Shown: positions 1-8,594, counted from the stretch's first letter. The stretch is 37,553 nucleotides of DNA from Caballeronia megalochromosomata (GCA_001580565.1 LRBF01000221.1:1-37553), one strand, 5' to 3'. The notes: generated by a model not told the origin, from the sequence alone. Numbers and translations are program-made.

Positions 1-1
1 G

Positions 2-850
2 GCCCCGACTCAAAGCGCACATATTTCCGAGGTGGACAGGCGCTCTATTCCGCAGGAGCTTTTGGATGCGGTTGCCTCTGGAGGGGCGGACGAGACCGCG
101 ATCGATACAAACAAGATCGTGACTCGCAACTGGCTTATCGCGCAACTTGCGGGTATGGGAGCGTTCTATTCGGACAACAAGGAATGGATCAAAGAGTTGT
201 GGTCCGAGAAGTTCCGGTTGACGAAGGTCGTCCACAAGAACGTGGGCGAACGTTGGTACGTCGTGTTCACGGGCAACCCTCGGTTGCGCAAGTACATTAC
301 AGCGGCACGTTATGGCGTAAATCACGCGAAGGTACTGACGATGGCGGGCGGCGCTGGAACGCTCGGGTCTGGGCTTAACGCAGCGTGGGAAGGGTCCAAA
401 GGCTCATTCAGGAAGGCCGGGCTGGTCGCGTTGATTTTCACTGTTGCACTCGATACGGCTGAATGGCTCCACGATTATCAGCAAGTCGATCCGAAGACGG
501 GCAAGCGCAAGAAGGATTTTGCTGACTTGTTGGGGAAGATTGGGATCGATCTAGCGAAAGCAGGGTTAAGCGCCGCGCTTGCCTCGATCTTAGTTGGCGG
601 GGCCGTCACTATCGCAACGGCTATTTCGGCTACGGCAACATTTCCGGTGTTGGGCATTGTAGTTGGGACAATTGCTGTAGCAGTAGTCATTGGTTATGGT
701 CTTGACTATTTGGATAAACGGGTGGGGGCAACTGAGTATGTCACATCGAGTTTTAGGTCCATTGGCGAGTCATTGCAAGAGACTGCAGACTACTTGCAAA
801 AAAGTTTTCCGAAAGATTACTCAGGGTATCCGACGATGTACGTGTTCTAG
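2..850 (+). CDS. C-terminal part of a VasX/colicin-like pore-forming T6SS effector (5' truncated by window edge)
   Basis: The frame is open to the left edge, so only the last 282 residues are seen. The GTG at 32 is not needed as a start. The visible part has a charged section followed by hydrophobic stretches (around KAGLVALIF and the long Ala/Val/Ile-rich stretch near ILVGGAVTIATA and IAVAVVIGYG). A short amphipathic tail (ATEYVTSSFRSIGESL) closes the protein. A hydrophobic hairpin at the very C-terminus is typical of colicin-like pore formers and of VasX-type T6SS effectors. The downstream polytopic membrane protein fits an immunity partner, as TsiV2 is for VasX. The last 40 residues recur as an orphan fragment at 1662-1808. 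The N-terminal region that would settle a VasX assignment lies outside the window. Its function is inferred from architecture and context. Confidence 0.6.
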   Translation, partial: APTQSAHISEVDRRSIPQELLDAVASGGADETAIDTNKIVTRNWLIAQLAGMGAFYSDNKEWIKELWSEKFRLTKVVHKNVGERWYVVFTGNPRLRKYITAARYGVNHAKVLTMAGGAGTLGSGLNAAWEGSKGSFRKAGLVALIFTVALDTAEWLHDYQQVDPKTGKRKKDFADLLGKIGIDLAKAGLSAALASILVGGAVTIATAISATATFPVLGIVVGTIAVAVVIGYGLDYLDKRVGATEYVTSSFRSIGESLQETADYLQKSFPKDYSGYPTMYVF

Positions 851-883
851 TCTCATGACTATCACGAGAGTGTAGAAGTTGAG

Positions 884-1648
884 ATGAGATTGGGTGAAAA
901 ATTGAATTCTGATTACGTACTGAAGGCTCTAAAATGGTGTGTCTTCGCATCATTTCTTTTTCTGCCGATAACTACTGGATTGTCATACATAGCCTACAGT
1001 GATGATCTTGCGGTTTCAGCATTGCCTTGGCATATTAGTGTCGCCGTGGCACTCTTATGCTGCATTGCGGCCGTACTCCTATACGCTTGGTATCGTGGAA
1101 CAAATTCCTTGGCAGCGTACGGAATGATTGGTCTATTCACAATGTTTCCCATCTATTATTTCTTTGGAATATTTGGTTACTTTTTTTTCTTTACGTTTGC
1201 TCCCATGTTATCCGCGATGAAGTGGGGTGGCCTAGCTGGAGGTCTAGCGATAACAGGATACTGGATTTATCTTGTAATTCGAAACGTTCGGTACACGATT
1301 AATCACACGCGATTCGTAGCAGCCGCGTTCAAGGAACATGGCGACGGCGTCATTTGCTACGAAGTTCAGCGCGGCATGAGAATCTTCGAAAAGCACTTTG
1401 TCGAGCCTTCGCCAATGCCAAAGCCGTTGGCATACGTCGTATTTGCGATTGCGCCGTTCTGTCTGGTGCTGCCCCGCATTCTTACTTCGTCGTTTGGAAC
1501 GAATGGCGTCTTGGTCGTTGTCGCCGCTTTGGGCCTTCCACTGTCGCTTTGGCTAGTCGGACTGCTCGTCCGAATCTATCTCGTCACGGTCGCACTGCCA
1601 TTGCGAATCGAACGCGAGCGGAATGTGCGCGTTGTGGTTGAGGCATAG
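884..1648 (+). CDS. Polytopic inner-membrane protein, probable immunity to the upstream pore-forming toxin (copy 1)
   Basis: This 254-aa protein begins 33 bases after the toxin stop. It has about six or seven hydrophobic segments: near residues 14-36, 48-68, 78-110, 120-137, 186-205 and 213-243. A soluble loop between the fourth and fifth carries EVQRGMRIFEKHFVEPSP. Immunity proteins to pore formers usually sit in the inner membrane, where they block the channel; size, topology and position match that role. A paralogue lies at 1851-2600. The two are nearly identical in the C-terminal 115 residues and much more diverged at the N-terminus. Base composition is AT-rich (one 60-base row, 901-960, counts 21 G+C), unlike the core genes further right. 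The exact target is inferred. Confidence 0.65.
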   Translation: MRLGEKLNSDYVLKALKWCVFASFLFLPITTGLSYIAYSDDLAVSALPWHISVAVALLCCIAAVLLYAWYRGTNSLAAYGMIGLFTMFPIYYFFGIFGYFFFFTFAPMLSAMKWGGLAGGLAITGYWIYLVIRNVRYTINHTRFVAAAFKEHGDGVICYEVQRGMRIFEKHFVEPSPMPKPLAYVVFAIAPFCLVLPRILTSSFGTNGVLVVVAALGLPLSLWLVGLLVRIYLVTVALPLRIERERNVRVVVEA

Positions 1649-1661
1649 GCAGCTAGGCGTT

Positions 1662-1808
1662 GGTCATGACCAGAAGACGCATGCAACTGAGCACGTCACA
1701 TCGATGTTTCGAGCGATAGGGGAATCGCTGAAAGAAGTTATCGAATACTTAGGTAAGGCGATGCCAAATGACTATGCTGACTACTCAAGTTTAGATCTTG
1801 CATATTGA
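1662..1808 (+). pseudogene. Orphan toxin-tail fragment (48 codons) between the two immunity copies
   Basis: After the stop of the first immunity gene, a short reading frame encodes ATEHVTSMFRAIGESL, then EYLG and NDYADYSS. This aligns directly with the last residues of the toxin ending at 850 (ATEYVTSSFRSIGESL, then DYLQ and KDYSGYP). The match is also visible in the DNA from the shared GCAACTGAG at 728 and 1683. No start codon with a ribosome binding site and no upstream toxin body are present, so this is a remnant or cassette and not a gene. Such orphan tails are known in polymorphic toxin loci, where they can recombine onto a full-length toxin. Confidence 0.7.
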
Positions 1809-1850
1809 TCCACGTAGTATCAAATATCTAAAAATTTGGAGTAAGCGTAA

Positions 1851-2600
1851 ATGCAGGATGTCGATGCAATTTTCAAGGCGACTCGAATGTATGTCCTTTG
1901 TGCGTTCGTTTTGATGCTGGCAAGTGTTTGCCTCTCCTATGTCGCGTATGCCGGTGATCTTGCAGTCTCTGGCCTTCCTTGGAAGATCAGTTGCGTCGTT
2001 ATGTTGATATGCTGTATCGGCCCATGCGCTATTTACCTAAAAAATAGAAAGAACCACCGATTGGCCTTGTTTGGGGTGTCTGGCTTGTTGGGAATATTTT
2101 CGTCCTATTATTTCTTTGGAATACTTCCATATTTTTATTTCTTTTTATTTGCGCCAATGCTGCCACTTTTCAAGTGGAGCGGGCTTATTTTTGGGGGAAC
2201 GCTTACAGCGTTCTGGATATTCTTGATAGTTCGAAGCGTGCAGCATACGATCAATCACTCGCGGTTTGTCGCGGCAGCGTTTCGAGACCGTGGCGAAGGC
2301 ATCCTTGGCTATGAAGTACAGCGTGGCATGAGGATATTCGAAAAGCACTTTGTGGAGCCCTCGCCGTTTCCAAAACCGTTGGCGTATGTCGTGCTTGCGA
2401 TCGCACCATTCAGCTTGGTGCTGCCGCGGATCCTGAGCAAATCGTTTGGAACGAATGGCGTTTTGTTCGTACTCGCCGCCTTGAGCCTCCCTATGTCACT
2501 CTGGCTGATCGGGGCGCTCGTCCGAATCTACATGGTCACCGTCGCACTGCCGTTGCGAATCGAACGCGAGCGGAATGTGCGCGTTGTGGTTGAAGCATAG
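1851..2600 (+). CDS. Polytopic inner-membrane protein, probable immunity paralogue (copy 2)
   Basis: This 249-aa paralogue of the protein at 884-1648 has the same hydrophobic profile. Its C-terminal half is nearly the same (YEVQRGMRIFEKHF, PLRIERERNVRVVVEA). The N-terminal half keeps only scattered identity, such as SYVAYAGDLAVS against SYIAYSDDLAVS. The start is supported by GGAG at 1838-1841, nine bases before the ATG. It is preceded by an orphan toxin tail and not by a whole toxin. It may therefore protect against a related toxin variant held by other strains, or against a toxin formerly encoded here. The role is inferred. Confidence 0.65.
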   Translation: MQDVDAIFKATRMYVLCAFVLMLASVCLSYVAYAGDLAVSGLPWKISCVVMLICCIGPCAIYLKNRKNHRLALFGVSGLLGIFSSYYFFGILPYFYFFLFAPMLPLFKWSGLIFGGTLTAFWIFLIVRSVQHTINHSRFVAAAFRDRGEGILGYEVQRGMRIFEKHFVEPSPFPKPLAYVVLAIAPFSLVLPRILSKSFGTNGVLFVLAALSLPMSLWLIGALVRIYMVTVALPLRIERERNVRVVVEA

Positions 2601-2630
2601 GCAACTATCGAACCAGCAAAACGAAGCCCC

Positions 2631-3929
2631 ATGCCTGTTGATTTCGTCGACTTGCCTGAATCCGTGACGATTGAGCCGAAGCCTCCGAACCCAGCGGTTT
2701 GGGCGGTCCTGCTCGTCGTCGCGATTGCGATCGGCATCGCGCTTACGCTCACGCTTTGGCCGAAGGATCGCTCGCCGCAGTGCTGGCAGTTCTATACTTG
2801 GATGATCGGCGTGCCGTCGATCTGCTGGGTCGTCGTGTTGGCGGCGCGCATCCATCTGTACGAAACGGCGCTACTGCAAGTACAAAGCCACAACGCGGAA
2901 CGCACGCGAACCGTCGATCACAACACGGCGTATGCACGGCGCCCGCTCCTGTTGCTTTCCCATGCGCTGATCACGCCGATGCCGGAACGCGCTGCCGCAA
3001 CCGCTCAGAGCGCTTCGCAGGGCGAAGCGGACGGGAACGACAATGGGCATGAACAGCAGAAGCAATTGAGTCTGTCCGCACGCGTGGTCGCCGGCGAAAA
3101 ATCGCTCGAATCGAAGCAGGTTCGCGAGACAAAGGAAGTGCGTGTGCATAGCAACTTTCCACGCGACGACTATCCATCAGCCGCCGATATATTGGAAGCG
3201 ATGTTCCCGCGTTTGATCACAGAGATAAAGCCTTCGATCGATCGAATCCCGCTCGGCGTACCATTCGAAATCTGGCTCGACGTGCTGGATGCAGTGGCGG
3301 CGAATGCAGCGCTCGAAGTATGGAGGCGCGCGAATTGGCAAGTCATGGGCTCGATAAAAGAACCTCGCGTTCTTGGACCGGGCGAAGGATTGATGGCGCT
3401 CGACACATGGCTCGATGACGACTCGCACGCGCGCTTCAAGTTCGTGCTGCTGGTCTCGGCGCAGATCCGTGAAGACGTGCCCGCCAATTCGGGCGAGGCC
3501 GCCGTGGCCATGCTGCTCGGCTGGCCCGAGCTATCCGATAGCCTCAAATTCGAACCGCTTGCGCGCGTGCATCGTCCCGTGACTCGCTCATCCGATCACG
3601 AATGCAGCGTACTGGCCACCGCGCTCGACTGGAGCGCGGCGCGTCCCGACGAAATCGGTCGCACATGGGAAAGCGGTCTGCCCGAGGTTCAACGCCAGCC
3701 GGCCGCGGATTCAACGCGCCTCGCCTCGGACAACGACGCCGCGAAGGTCACGAGCATCGACCAGGCTCTTGGACATACTGGCGCAGCAAGCGGATGGCTC
3801 GCGATCGCGCTAGCCGCCGAACACGCCGCTGAAACGAAACGCGCCCAACTCATCTCCACGTCGGCGCAGCAGCAACCATGCTGGCTCGTCGTGCGTCCCC
3901 ATCAGGTTGAAACTCCCGTACGCGAATGA
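2631..3929 (+). CDS. Two-helix membrane protein of unknown function, coupled to the TssM-like gene
   Basis: This 432-aa protein has two N-terminal membrane segments, about residues 23-44 (VWAVLLVVAIAIGIALTL) and 56-74 (GVPSICWVVVLAARI). A charged linker rich in Gln, Glu and Ser follows (about 115-165), then a C-terminal soluble domain. It starts 30 bases after the second immunity gene and ends in ATGA, sharing four bases with the next gene, so the two are translationally coupled. Part of the C-terminal domain (around SGEAAVAMLLG) faintly resembles the GEGAAA-type strand of thiolase/ketoacyl-synthase folds, with no visible catalytic set. I do not recognise the family. Position points to an accessory role with the TssM-like protein or the toxin. 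Confidence 0.6.
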   Translation: MPVDFVDLPESVTIEPKPPNPAVWAVLLVVAIAIGIALTLTLWPKDRSPQCWQFYTWMIGVPSICWVVVLAARIHLYETALLQVQSHNAERTRTVDHNTAYARRPLLLLSHALITPMPERAAATAQSASQGEADGNDNGHEQQKQLSLSARVVAGEKSLESKQVRETKEVRVHSNFPRDDYPSAADILEAMFPRLITEIKPSIDRIPLGVPFEIWLDVLDAVAANAALEVWRRANWQVMGSIKEPRVLGPGEGLMALDTWLDDDSHARFKFVLLVSAQIREDVPANSGEAAVAMLLGWPELSDSLKFEPLARVHRPVTRSSDHECSVLATALDWSAARPDEIGRTWESGLPEVQRQPAADSTRLASDNDAAKVTSIDQALGHTGAASGWLAIALAAEHAAETKRAQLISTSAQQQPCWLVVRPHQVETPVRE

Positions 3930-6900
3930 CGTCCATCGAACCTGTACGCCGCCCACGCGGTTATCTGCTTGGCGTGGCGGCGCTCTGCGCTTTGCTCCTC
4001 ACGCTCGTATTTCTTGGTGACGAAGCCTTCGGCCTGACGCGGCGCGGGCTCATGCCGTGGATCGTGGCGGCGATCGCCATTCTCGCGGCGTTTCTGTTCT
4101 TCATGTATGGCACGGTCTATGGCGTCTGGGTGCAGTTGAAGCGCTGGACGTTCCAGCCTTTCCGGCGAGGCCAGAACCCATCCGCCGCAAGGCCGCTCAA
4201 GCGCGACGAACGGCTGCAGGACCTCTGCGATGAACTCCGCACGTCGTTCGGCTGGCGCTGGCGTTATCGCCTTCGCTGGATCATGCCGTTCGGCGACGAT
4301 GCGTACGTCGAGTGGATAGCGCCGGGTCTCAAGCAGGCAGGTGCGATCAGAATCGGCGATTGCATCCTGATCCACGCCGCACCCGAAAGGATCGACGCGC
4401 AAGTGTGGCGCGAGCAGCTTCGACGCGTTCGCCAGAGCCGCCCGGTCGATGTCGTGGTTCCCGTCATGCGCAGCAGTGCGCACGCCGGTCACGACGACGA
4501 AACCCTGTCACGCAAGCTCTCGAATCTGGCGAGCGATCTGCGCTGGGCTGCTCCGGTCGTGTTCATGCATTCCGTCGTCGCGGATGGAAGTTTGCCTGAG
4601 CCGATTCACGTCGTCGGAGCATTGATGGACGTGCCGCTGCGCGCGGATGCGCAGGCCTGCGCCGATAGGTTGATGCATTCGCTCGGCGAGCTTGAGTTGG
4701 CGACTGCGGACGCGGGAATCAGGCTCTGCAGCGAGGACCGTCTCGTCCTCTATCTCGCTCAGGTGTCCGCCTATATGGGCGCGCAGCGCGAGCGCATCGT
4801 CAAGGTCTGGCAGACGGCGTGCGCATCGAAGTGGCGGCGTGCGCCATTGGCGGGCGTGCTGTTTGCACCGACGTTCGAATCCAATAGCTTTCCGAAGCAG
4901 GCCGAAGGGACCGTGTCGGCTTCAGGCGATTTCATTCCGGCCGTTCCGGTGCAGCCCGCCGCGTTGATGCCCTTGTGGCGCGAGGTCGCCGCGCGCGTCG
5001 ATCCTTGCAAGGGCAAGCGCACCGGCGTCCACTGTCCGACGATGCTTGCTGCGGCGGTCTTCACTGCGGCGGTGCTTTCATGCGTGGCCATGACCGCGTC
5101 GTTCATCGGCAATCAGGTGACGCTGCACGACGCACGGCAAGCGGTGGATGCCGCGCTCATCGCCAAGCCGGGCAGTGCAAGCGCATTGCGCACGCAACTA
5201 GAGCTGCAAAAGCAGATGGAAACACTCGAATATCGTCTGCAGCACGGTGCGCCTTGGTATCTTCGCTCGGGCCTGAACCGCGACAGGGAACTGCTTGCGG
5301 CGCTCTGGCAACCGTATGCGATCGTGGCGGCGCGCAATTTACGCGATCCGATCACCCAGCGGCTCGACGCATCGCTGGGACAACTCGCGCAATCCCGCGC
5401 CGACTCGCTGCCGAGTGCGCAAGAGCAGAAGCGCGACTACGACGCGCTCAAGACTTACCTCATGCTCGCGCAACCGCAACACGCAGACCCCGCGTTCCTG
5501 ACGCAACACCTGCAACAGCAGTGGCCCGTGCTCGCCGATATGCAAACCGGTGAGTGGCTCGATCTCTCACAGCATCTGAGCGCGTTCTACGCGTCGCACC
5601 TGCGCGCGCATCCCGAGTGGAAAAGCAGCGCCTCGACCGATCTGGTCGCAGCGTCCCGCAATCAGCTCATCAACCAGATCGGCCTGCAGTATTCAGACGA
5701 CACGCTGTACCGGAGCGTGATCGAGCAGGCAAAAGGCAAATACGCGGACATCGGACTCGCGAGCCTGCTCAACGGCGCGGACGCGCGCGGACTATTCTCG
5801 ACGACGCAAACAGTCCCCGGCGTTTACACGCGCGCCGCGTGGGACGGCATGATCGACGAGGCCATCACCAAGGCCGCGAAGGAAGGCCGCGTGGGCGCAG
5901 ACTGGGTGCTTGCCGACGAACACGCGGCGCGCGTGCCCGGCGCGGACCTGGAAGCGCATCAGGACATCGAGGAGGTAAAGCAACGCCTCCGCGCACGGTA
6001 CTTCGCGGAATACACCGCCGCGTGGCAGGCGATGCTCAACAGTCTCCAATGGCAGAGCGCGACCAACCTGAGCGGTGCGATCACCCAGCTTGCGCGCCTG
6101 ACGGACGCTCAAACGTCGCCGCTGATTGCATTGATGAAGTCGGTCCAGTATCAGGCGCAGGCGGGCCGTGCCTCGCAGGCTTTGACCGATACCCTCGTGC
6201 GCCGTGCGCAGGACTTGATCGGAAACGGGACGGGTATCCCGACCGAGGCTGTCGTCAATCCTCTGGACAAGCCCTTCGGGCCGCTCCTGGCGCTGATGGG
6301 CGATGACGTCGTGACCGGCGCGGCGGGCGCAGACGGCAAGGCCAATGGCAAGCAGGGAAAAAACGCGGTGGACTTCAGCGGTGTGAGCCTGTCGCACTTC
6401 CTGACGGTGGCCACGACGATGCGCCTGAAACTGCAGCAGATCGCCACGAGCGCCGACGCGCAGGCGATGGCCCGGCAGATGGCGCAGGCGGTATTCCAAG
6501 GCAAGCTCTCCGAACTCACTCAGGCACGCGACGATGCAGCGCTCACGGCGGCCAGCCTCGGCGCGCAGTGGTCGAGCTTTGGCGAGGCCGTGTTCGCCCG
6601 CCCGCTCGACGTCGCGTGGCAGACGATCCTGCAGCCGGCTGCAGCGAGCCTGAACGACGCATGGCGCACGGCAGTCGCGGCGCCGTTCGCCAGTTCGTTC
6701 GACGGTCACTATCCCTTCTCGGACACCGACGCCGACGCTTCGTTTGTCGAGTTGGGGCGCTATATCAAGCCTGACACGGGCCTCATCTCGCGCTTCGTGA
6801 TCACGGAGCTTGCCGGCATCCTGCGCCCGCAGGGAAGCGCCTGGATGCCGAACGAGCTCGCGCCGCAGGCGTTGCAGTTCGATCCCGAGTTTCTGGCGGC

Positions 6901-7408
6901 GCTGCGCCAGCTTTCGACGCTCGGCGCGCAGCTTTACGCACAGGGCGACGCGAGCTACCGGCTGCAGATCATGGCCAATCCGACACCGGAGGTGACGCGC
7001 AGCATTCTGACCGTCGACGGTACGAAGATCGAGTACTACAACCAGTTGGAAACGTTCACGCCGATCGTCTGGCCGGGCAACGGCCAGAACGGACGCGTGA
7101 TGTTGACGTGGGAGTCGTTCACGGCGGGCACGCGCATCGCTTTCGCGGCGAACGGCGACTGGGCATTCATGCGGCTGCTCGCCACGGCACAGGTCAAGGC
7201 GCTCGACAGCACGCGTTACGCGCTCACCGTGAATCATGACAGCGACTATCCGCTGCATTACGTGATGAAGACGCAGGTCGGTGCGGGGCCGCTCGACCTC
7301 CTCAAGCTGCGCGGGTTCAAGATGCCGCAGCGCGTTTTTATCGTCGGCAAGGGCGGCGCGCTGCCGGGAACATCGGTGCTGCCGCCGCTGCCGCCCGGAT
7401 TGCAATGA
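3926..7408 (+). CDS. TssM/IcmF/VasK-like T6SS membrane protein, effector-associated copy
   Basis: The 1160-aa protein has two N-terminal membrane helices (about residues 12-32 and 43-66), a cytoplasmic region, a third helix at 373-395 and a long periplasmic region. This is the topology of TssM, the inner-membrane component of the T6SS envelope complex. The C-terminal part (LQFDPEFLAALRQLSTLGAQ, then the beta-rich region with TWESFTAG) resembles the TssM C-terminal domain. No Walker A motif is visible in the cytoplasmic part; some genuine TssM proteins also lack it. It is not next to tssJ, K or L but sits in an effector/immunity string and is followed by a PAAR-like gene. It may be a specialised paralogue and not the core subunit. 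Confidence 0.7.
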   Translation: MTSIEPVRRPRGYLLGVAALCALLLTLVFLGDEAFGLTRRGLMPWIVAAIAILAAFLFFMYGTVYGVWVQLKRWTFQPFRRGQNPSAARPLKRDERLQDLCDELRTSFGWRWRYRLRWIMPFGDDAYVEWIAPGLKQAGAIRIGDCILIHAAPERIDAQVWREQLRRVRQSRPVDVVVPVMRSSAHAGHDDETLSRKLSNLASDLRWAAPVVFMHSVVADGSLPEPIHVVGALMDVPLRADAQACADRLMHSLGELELATADAGIRLCSEDRLVLYLAQVSAYMGAQRERIVKVWQTACASKWRRAPLAGVLFAPTFESNSFPKQAEGTVSASGDFIPAVPVQPAALMPLWREVAARVDPCKGKRTGVHCPTMLAAAVFTAAVLSCVAMTASFIGNQVTLHDARQAVDAALIAKPGSASALRTQLELQKQMETLEYRLQHGAPWYLRSGLNRDRELLAALWQPYAIVAARNLRDPITQRLDASLGQLAQSRADSLPSAQEQKRDYDALKTYLMLAQPQHADPAFLTQHLQQQWPVLADMQTGEWLDLSQHLSAFYASHLRAHPEWKSSASTDLVAASRNQLINQIGLQYSDDTLYRSVIEQAKGKYADIGLASLLNGADARGLFSTTQTVPGVYTRAAWDGMIDEAITKAAKEGRVGADWVLADEHAARVPGADLEAHQDIEEVKQRLRARYFAEYTAAWQAMLNSLQWQSATNLSGAITQLARLTDAQTSPLIALMKSVQYQAQAGRASQALTDTLVRRAQDLIGNGTGIPTEAVVNPLDKPFGPLLALMGDDVVTGAAGADGKANGKQGKNAVDFSGVSLSHFLTVATTMRLKLQQIATSADAQAMARQMAQAVFQGKLSELTQARDDAALTAASLGAQWSSFGEAVFARPLDVAWQTILQPAAASLNDAWRTAVAAPFASSFDGHYPFSDTDADASFVELGRYIKPDTGLISRFVITELAGILRPQGSAWMPNELAPQALQFDPEFLAALRQLSTLGAQLYAQGDASYRLQIMANPTPEVTRSILTVDGTKIEYYNQLETFTPIVWPGNGQNGRVMLTWESFTAGTRIAFAANGDWAFMRLLATAQVKALDSTRYALTVNHDSDYPLHYVMKTQVGAGPLDLLKLRGFKMPQRVFIVGKGGALPGTSVLPPLPPGLQ

Positions 7409-7442
7409 GCCGGCGAACACCGGTAATCGAAAGGAGCACGTG

Positions 7443-7763
7443 ATGCATTACGCGATAGTGGACGGCGATCCGCTCAGCAGCGGCGAAACCAGCCGCGTTT
7501 ACGCCACAAAGGGCGGCGGCACGATCGAAGGTCCGGACGGGATTGACCGGGACGTGGCCTACCTCGGTGACAAGGCGTGGTGCTGCGCGTGTCAGAGCGA
7601 AGGCGTGATCGTCAAGGCGGCGAACGTGCCGGACAGCATGCGTGGTACGGACGAGACCGTCGGTGGGCGCGCGCAGGCCGTCAGCGGCGACAAGGTGAAG
7701 TGCTCATGCCCGCAACCGCCGACAGTCGTCGCGCGATATGGGCGGCATTGGCAGATCGAATGA
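7443..7763 (+). CDS. Small PAAR-domain-like protein
   Basis: The protein is 106 aa; the ATG follows GGAG at 7433-7436 with a six-base spacer. PAAR proteins cap the VgrG spike and bind zinc at the tip. The sequence has the PAAR-like pattern VDGDPLSSG near the start, a middle GDKAWCCAC with Cys47, 48 and 50, and a late GDKVKCSCPQPP with Cys87 and Cys89. The ending, RYGRHWQIE, is the kind seen in short Burkholderia PAAR proteins. The cysteine placement suggests a metal site. It lies 34 bases after the TssM-like gene on the same strand, so it probably belongs to that effector operon and supplies the spike tip for the toxin at the left edge. Confidence 0.75.
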   Translation: MHYAIVDGDPLSSGETSRVYATKGGGTIEGPDGIDRDVAYLGDKAWCCACQSEGVIVKAANVPDSMRGTDETVGGRAQAVSGDKVKCSCPQPPTVVARYGRHWQIE

Positions 7764-7795
7764 TCCCGACTGAAGCGGTCCCCCCGGCAACTGAT

Positions 7796-8584
7796 CTACC
7801 GCGCCCCCCACCCCCCCAACACCGTCGCCTCCCTCGGCGCCCCGACCCACACCGCCACCGCGCTCAAATTATCCGCACGAGGCGGCGCGACGCTTCGCAC
7901 TCGCGCCGCGAGCACCGCCAGCCAGCCCTCGGCATCCGCGGCCTGACCGATGCACTCGATCATCGCCGCTTCATCGACATGTTCCCAGAAGCCATCGCTG
8001 CACACGAGAAACACGTCGCCGTCGCTGATCGGAAACGGCACGCGCGCCGCCTGCACGTCGAGTGCCTCCTGTGTCCCGAGCGCGGCGAGCAGCACACTGC
8101 GCAGCGGATGCCCGCGCATCTCGCCGGGCGCGAGCAGCTTCGCATCGACAAGACGCTGCACCATGCTGTGATCGATCGTCTGCCATGCGGTGCGGCCCTG
8201 CCGAAAACAGTAGATGCGTGTATCGCCGCAATGCGCCCACAGCGCGCGCCGGGCGACCGGATCGATCGCGAGGACAGCGGCGGTCGAGCGCATCCGCGCG
8301 AGCGCGCCGCCTTCGGCCTGCGCCATCACGATCGCGCGATTCGCGTCGACGAGCGCATCGGCGAGCGCGTCGCTGTCGATCTGTGCGCCGCGCGCCGCCC
8401 GCTCGCGCAGCGCGCCCGACACGCTGTCCACCACGAGTTGCGCGGCGACGTCGCCGCCGCCATGCCCGCCCGCGCCGTCGGCGACGACGCCCGCGACGAG
8501 CCGCGCATGGTCGACGAGCGCGAGGCGGTCTTCGTTGCCGCGGCGTCCGCCCTTATCGGTGATGCTGGCAAGATCGAATCGCAT
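7796..8584 (-). CDS. PP2C-family Ser/Thr protein phosphatase, T6SS-linked
   Basis: The 262-aa phosphatase has all the main PP2C metal-site motifs: RGNEDR (15-20), ADGAGGHGGG (35-44, Asp36), HCGDTRIY (118-125), CSDGFW (195-200, Asp197) and ADN (237-239, Asp238). In other T6SS loci such a phosphatase (PppA, Stp1) reverses phosphorylation of the FHA protein or other targets by a partner Ser/Thr kinase. Here it is the last gene of the tssE-F-G-H-tagH operon, ten bases after tagH. No kinase gene lies in the window. The ATG at 8584 was chosen because translation from there starts directly at MRFDLASITD, the expected PP2C start, and the frame further upstream overlaps tagH. Confidence 0.88.
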   Translation of the reverse strand: MRFDLASITDKGGRRGNEDRLALVDHARLVAGVVADGAGGHGGGDVAAQLVVDSVSGALRERAARGAQIDSDALADALVDANRAIVMAQAEGGALARMRSTAAVLAIDPVARRALWAHCGDTRIYCFRQGRTAWQTIDHSMVQRLVDAKLLAPGEMRGHPLRSVLLAALGTQEALDVQAARVPFPISDGDVFLVCSDGFWEHVDEAAMIECIGQAADAEGWLAVLAARVRSVAPPRADNLSAVAVWVGAPREATVLGGWGAR

Positions 8585-8594
8585 GGCGCGGCCT

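Larger units (their letters stand above)
728..2606 (+). repeat. Tandem duplication (unit about 955 bp) of toxin tail plus immunity gene
   Basis: Unit A starts at the GCAACTGAG at 728 and unit B at the same word at 1683, an offset of 955. Within the immunity genes the offset is 952 (for example GAAAAGCACTTTGT at 1388 and 2340). The 3' ends are nearly base-identical through the stop codon and into GCATAGGCA beyond it. Divergence is greatest in the 5' halves of the immunity genes. The pattern suggests an old duplication, with later diversification or gene conversion of the 3' ends. Confidence 0.75.

Noticed and set aside
3926..5040. Missing Walker A as proof that the TssM-like protein is non-functional
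   Set aside because: Some working TssM proteins lack this motif, so its absence is not decisive.
5792..7420. A minus-strand open frame of 542 codons opposite the TssM-like gene
   Set aside because: Its composition is that of a GC-rich shadow frame, with no recognisable motif.
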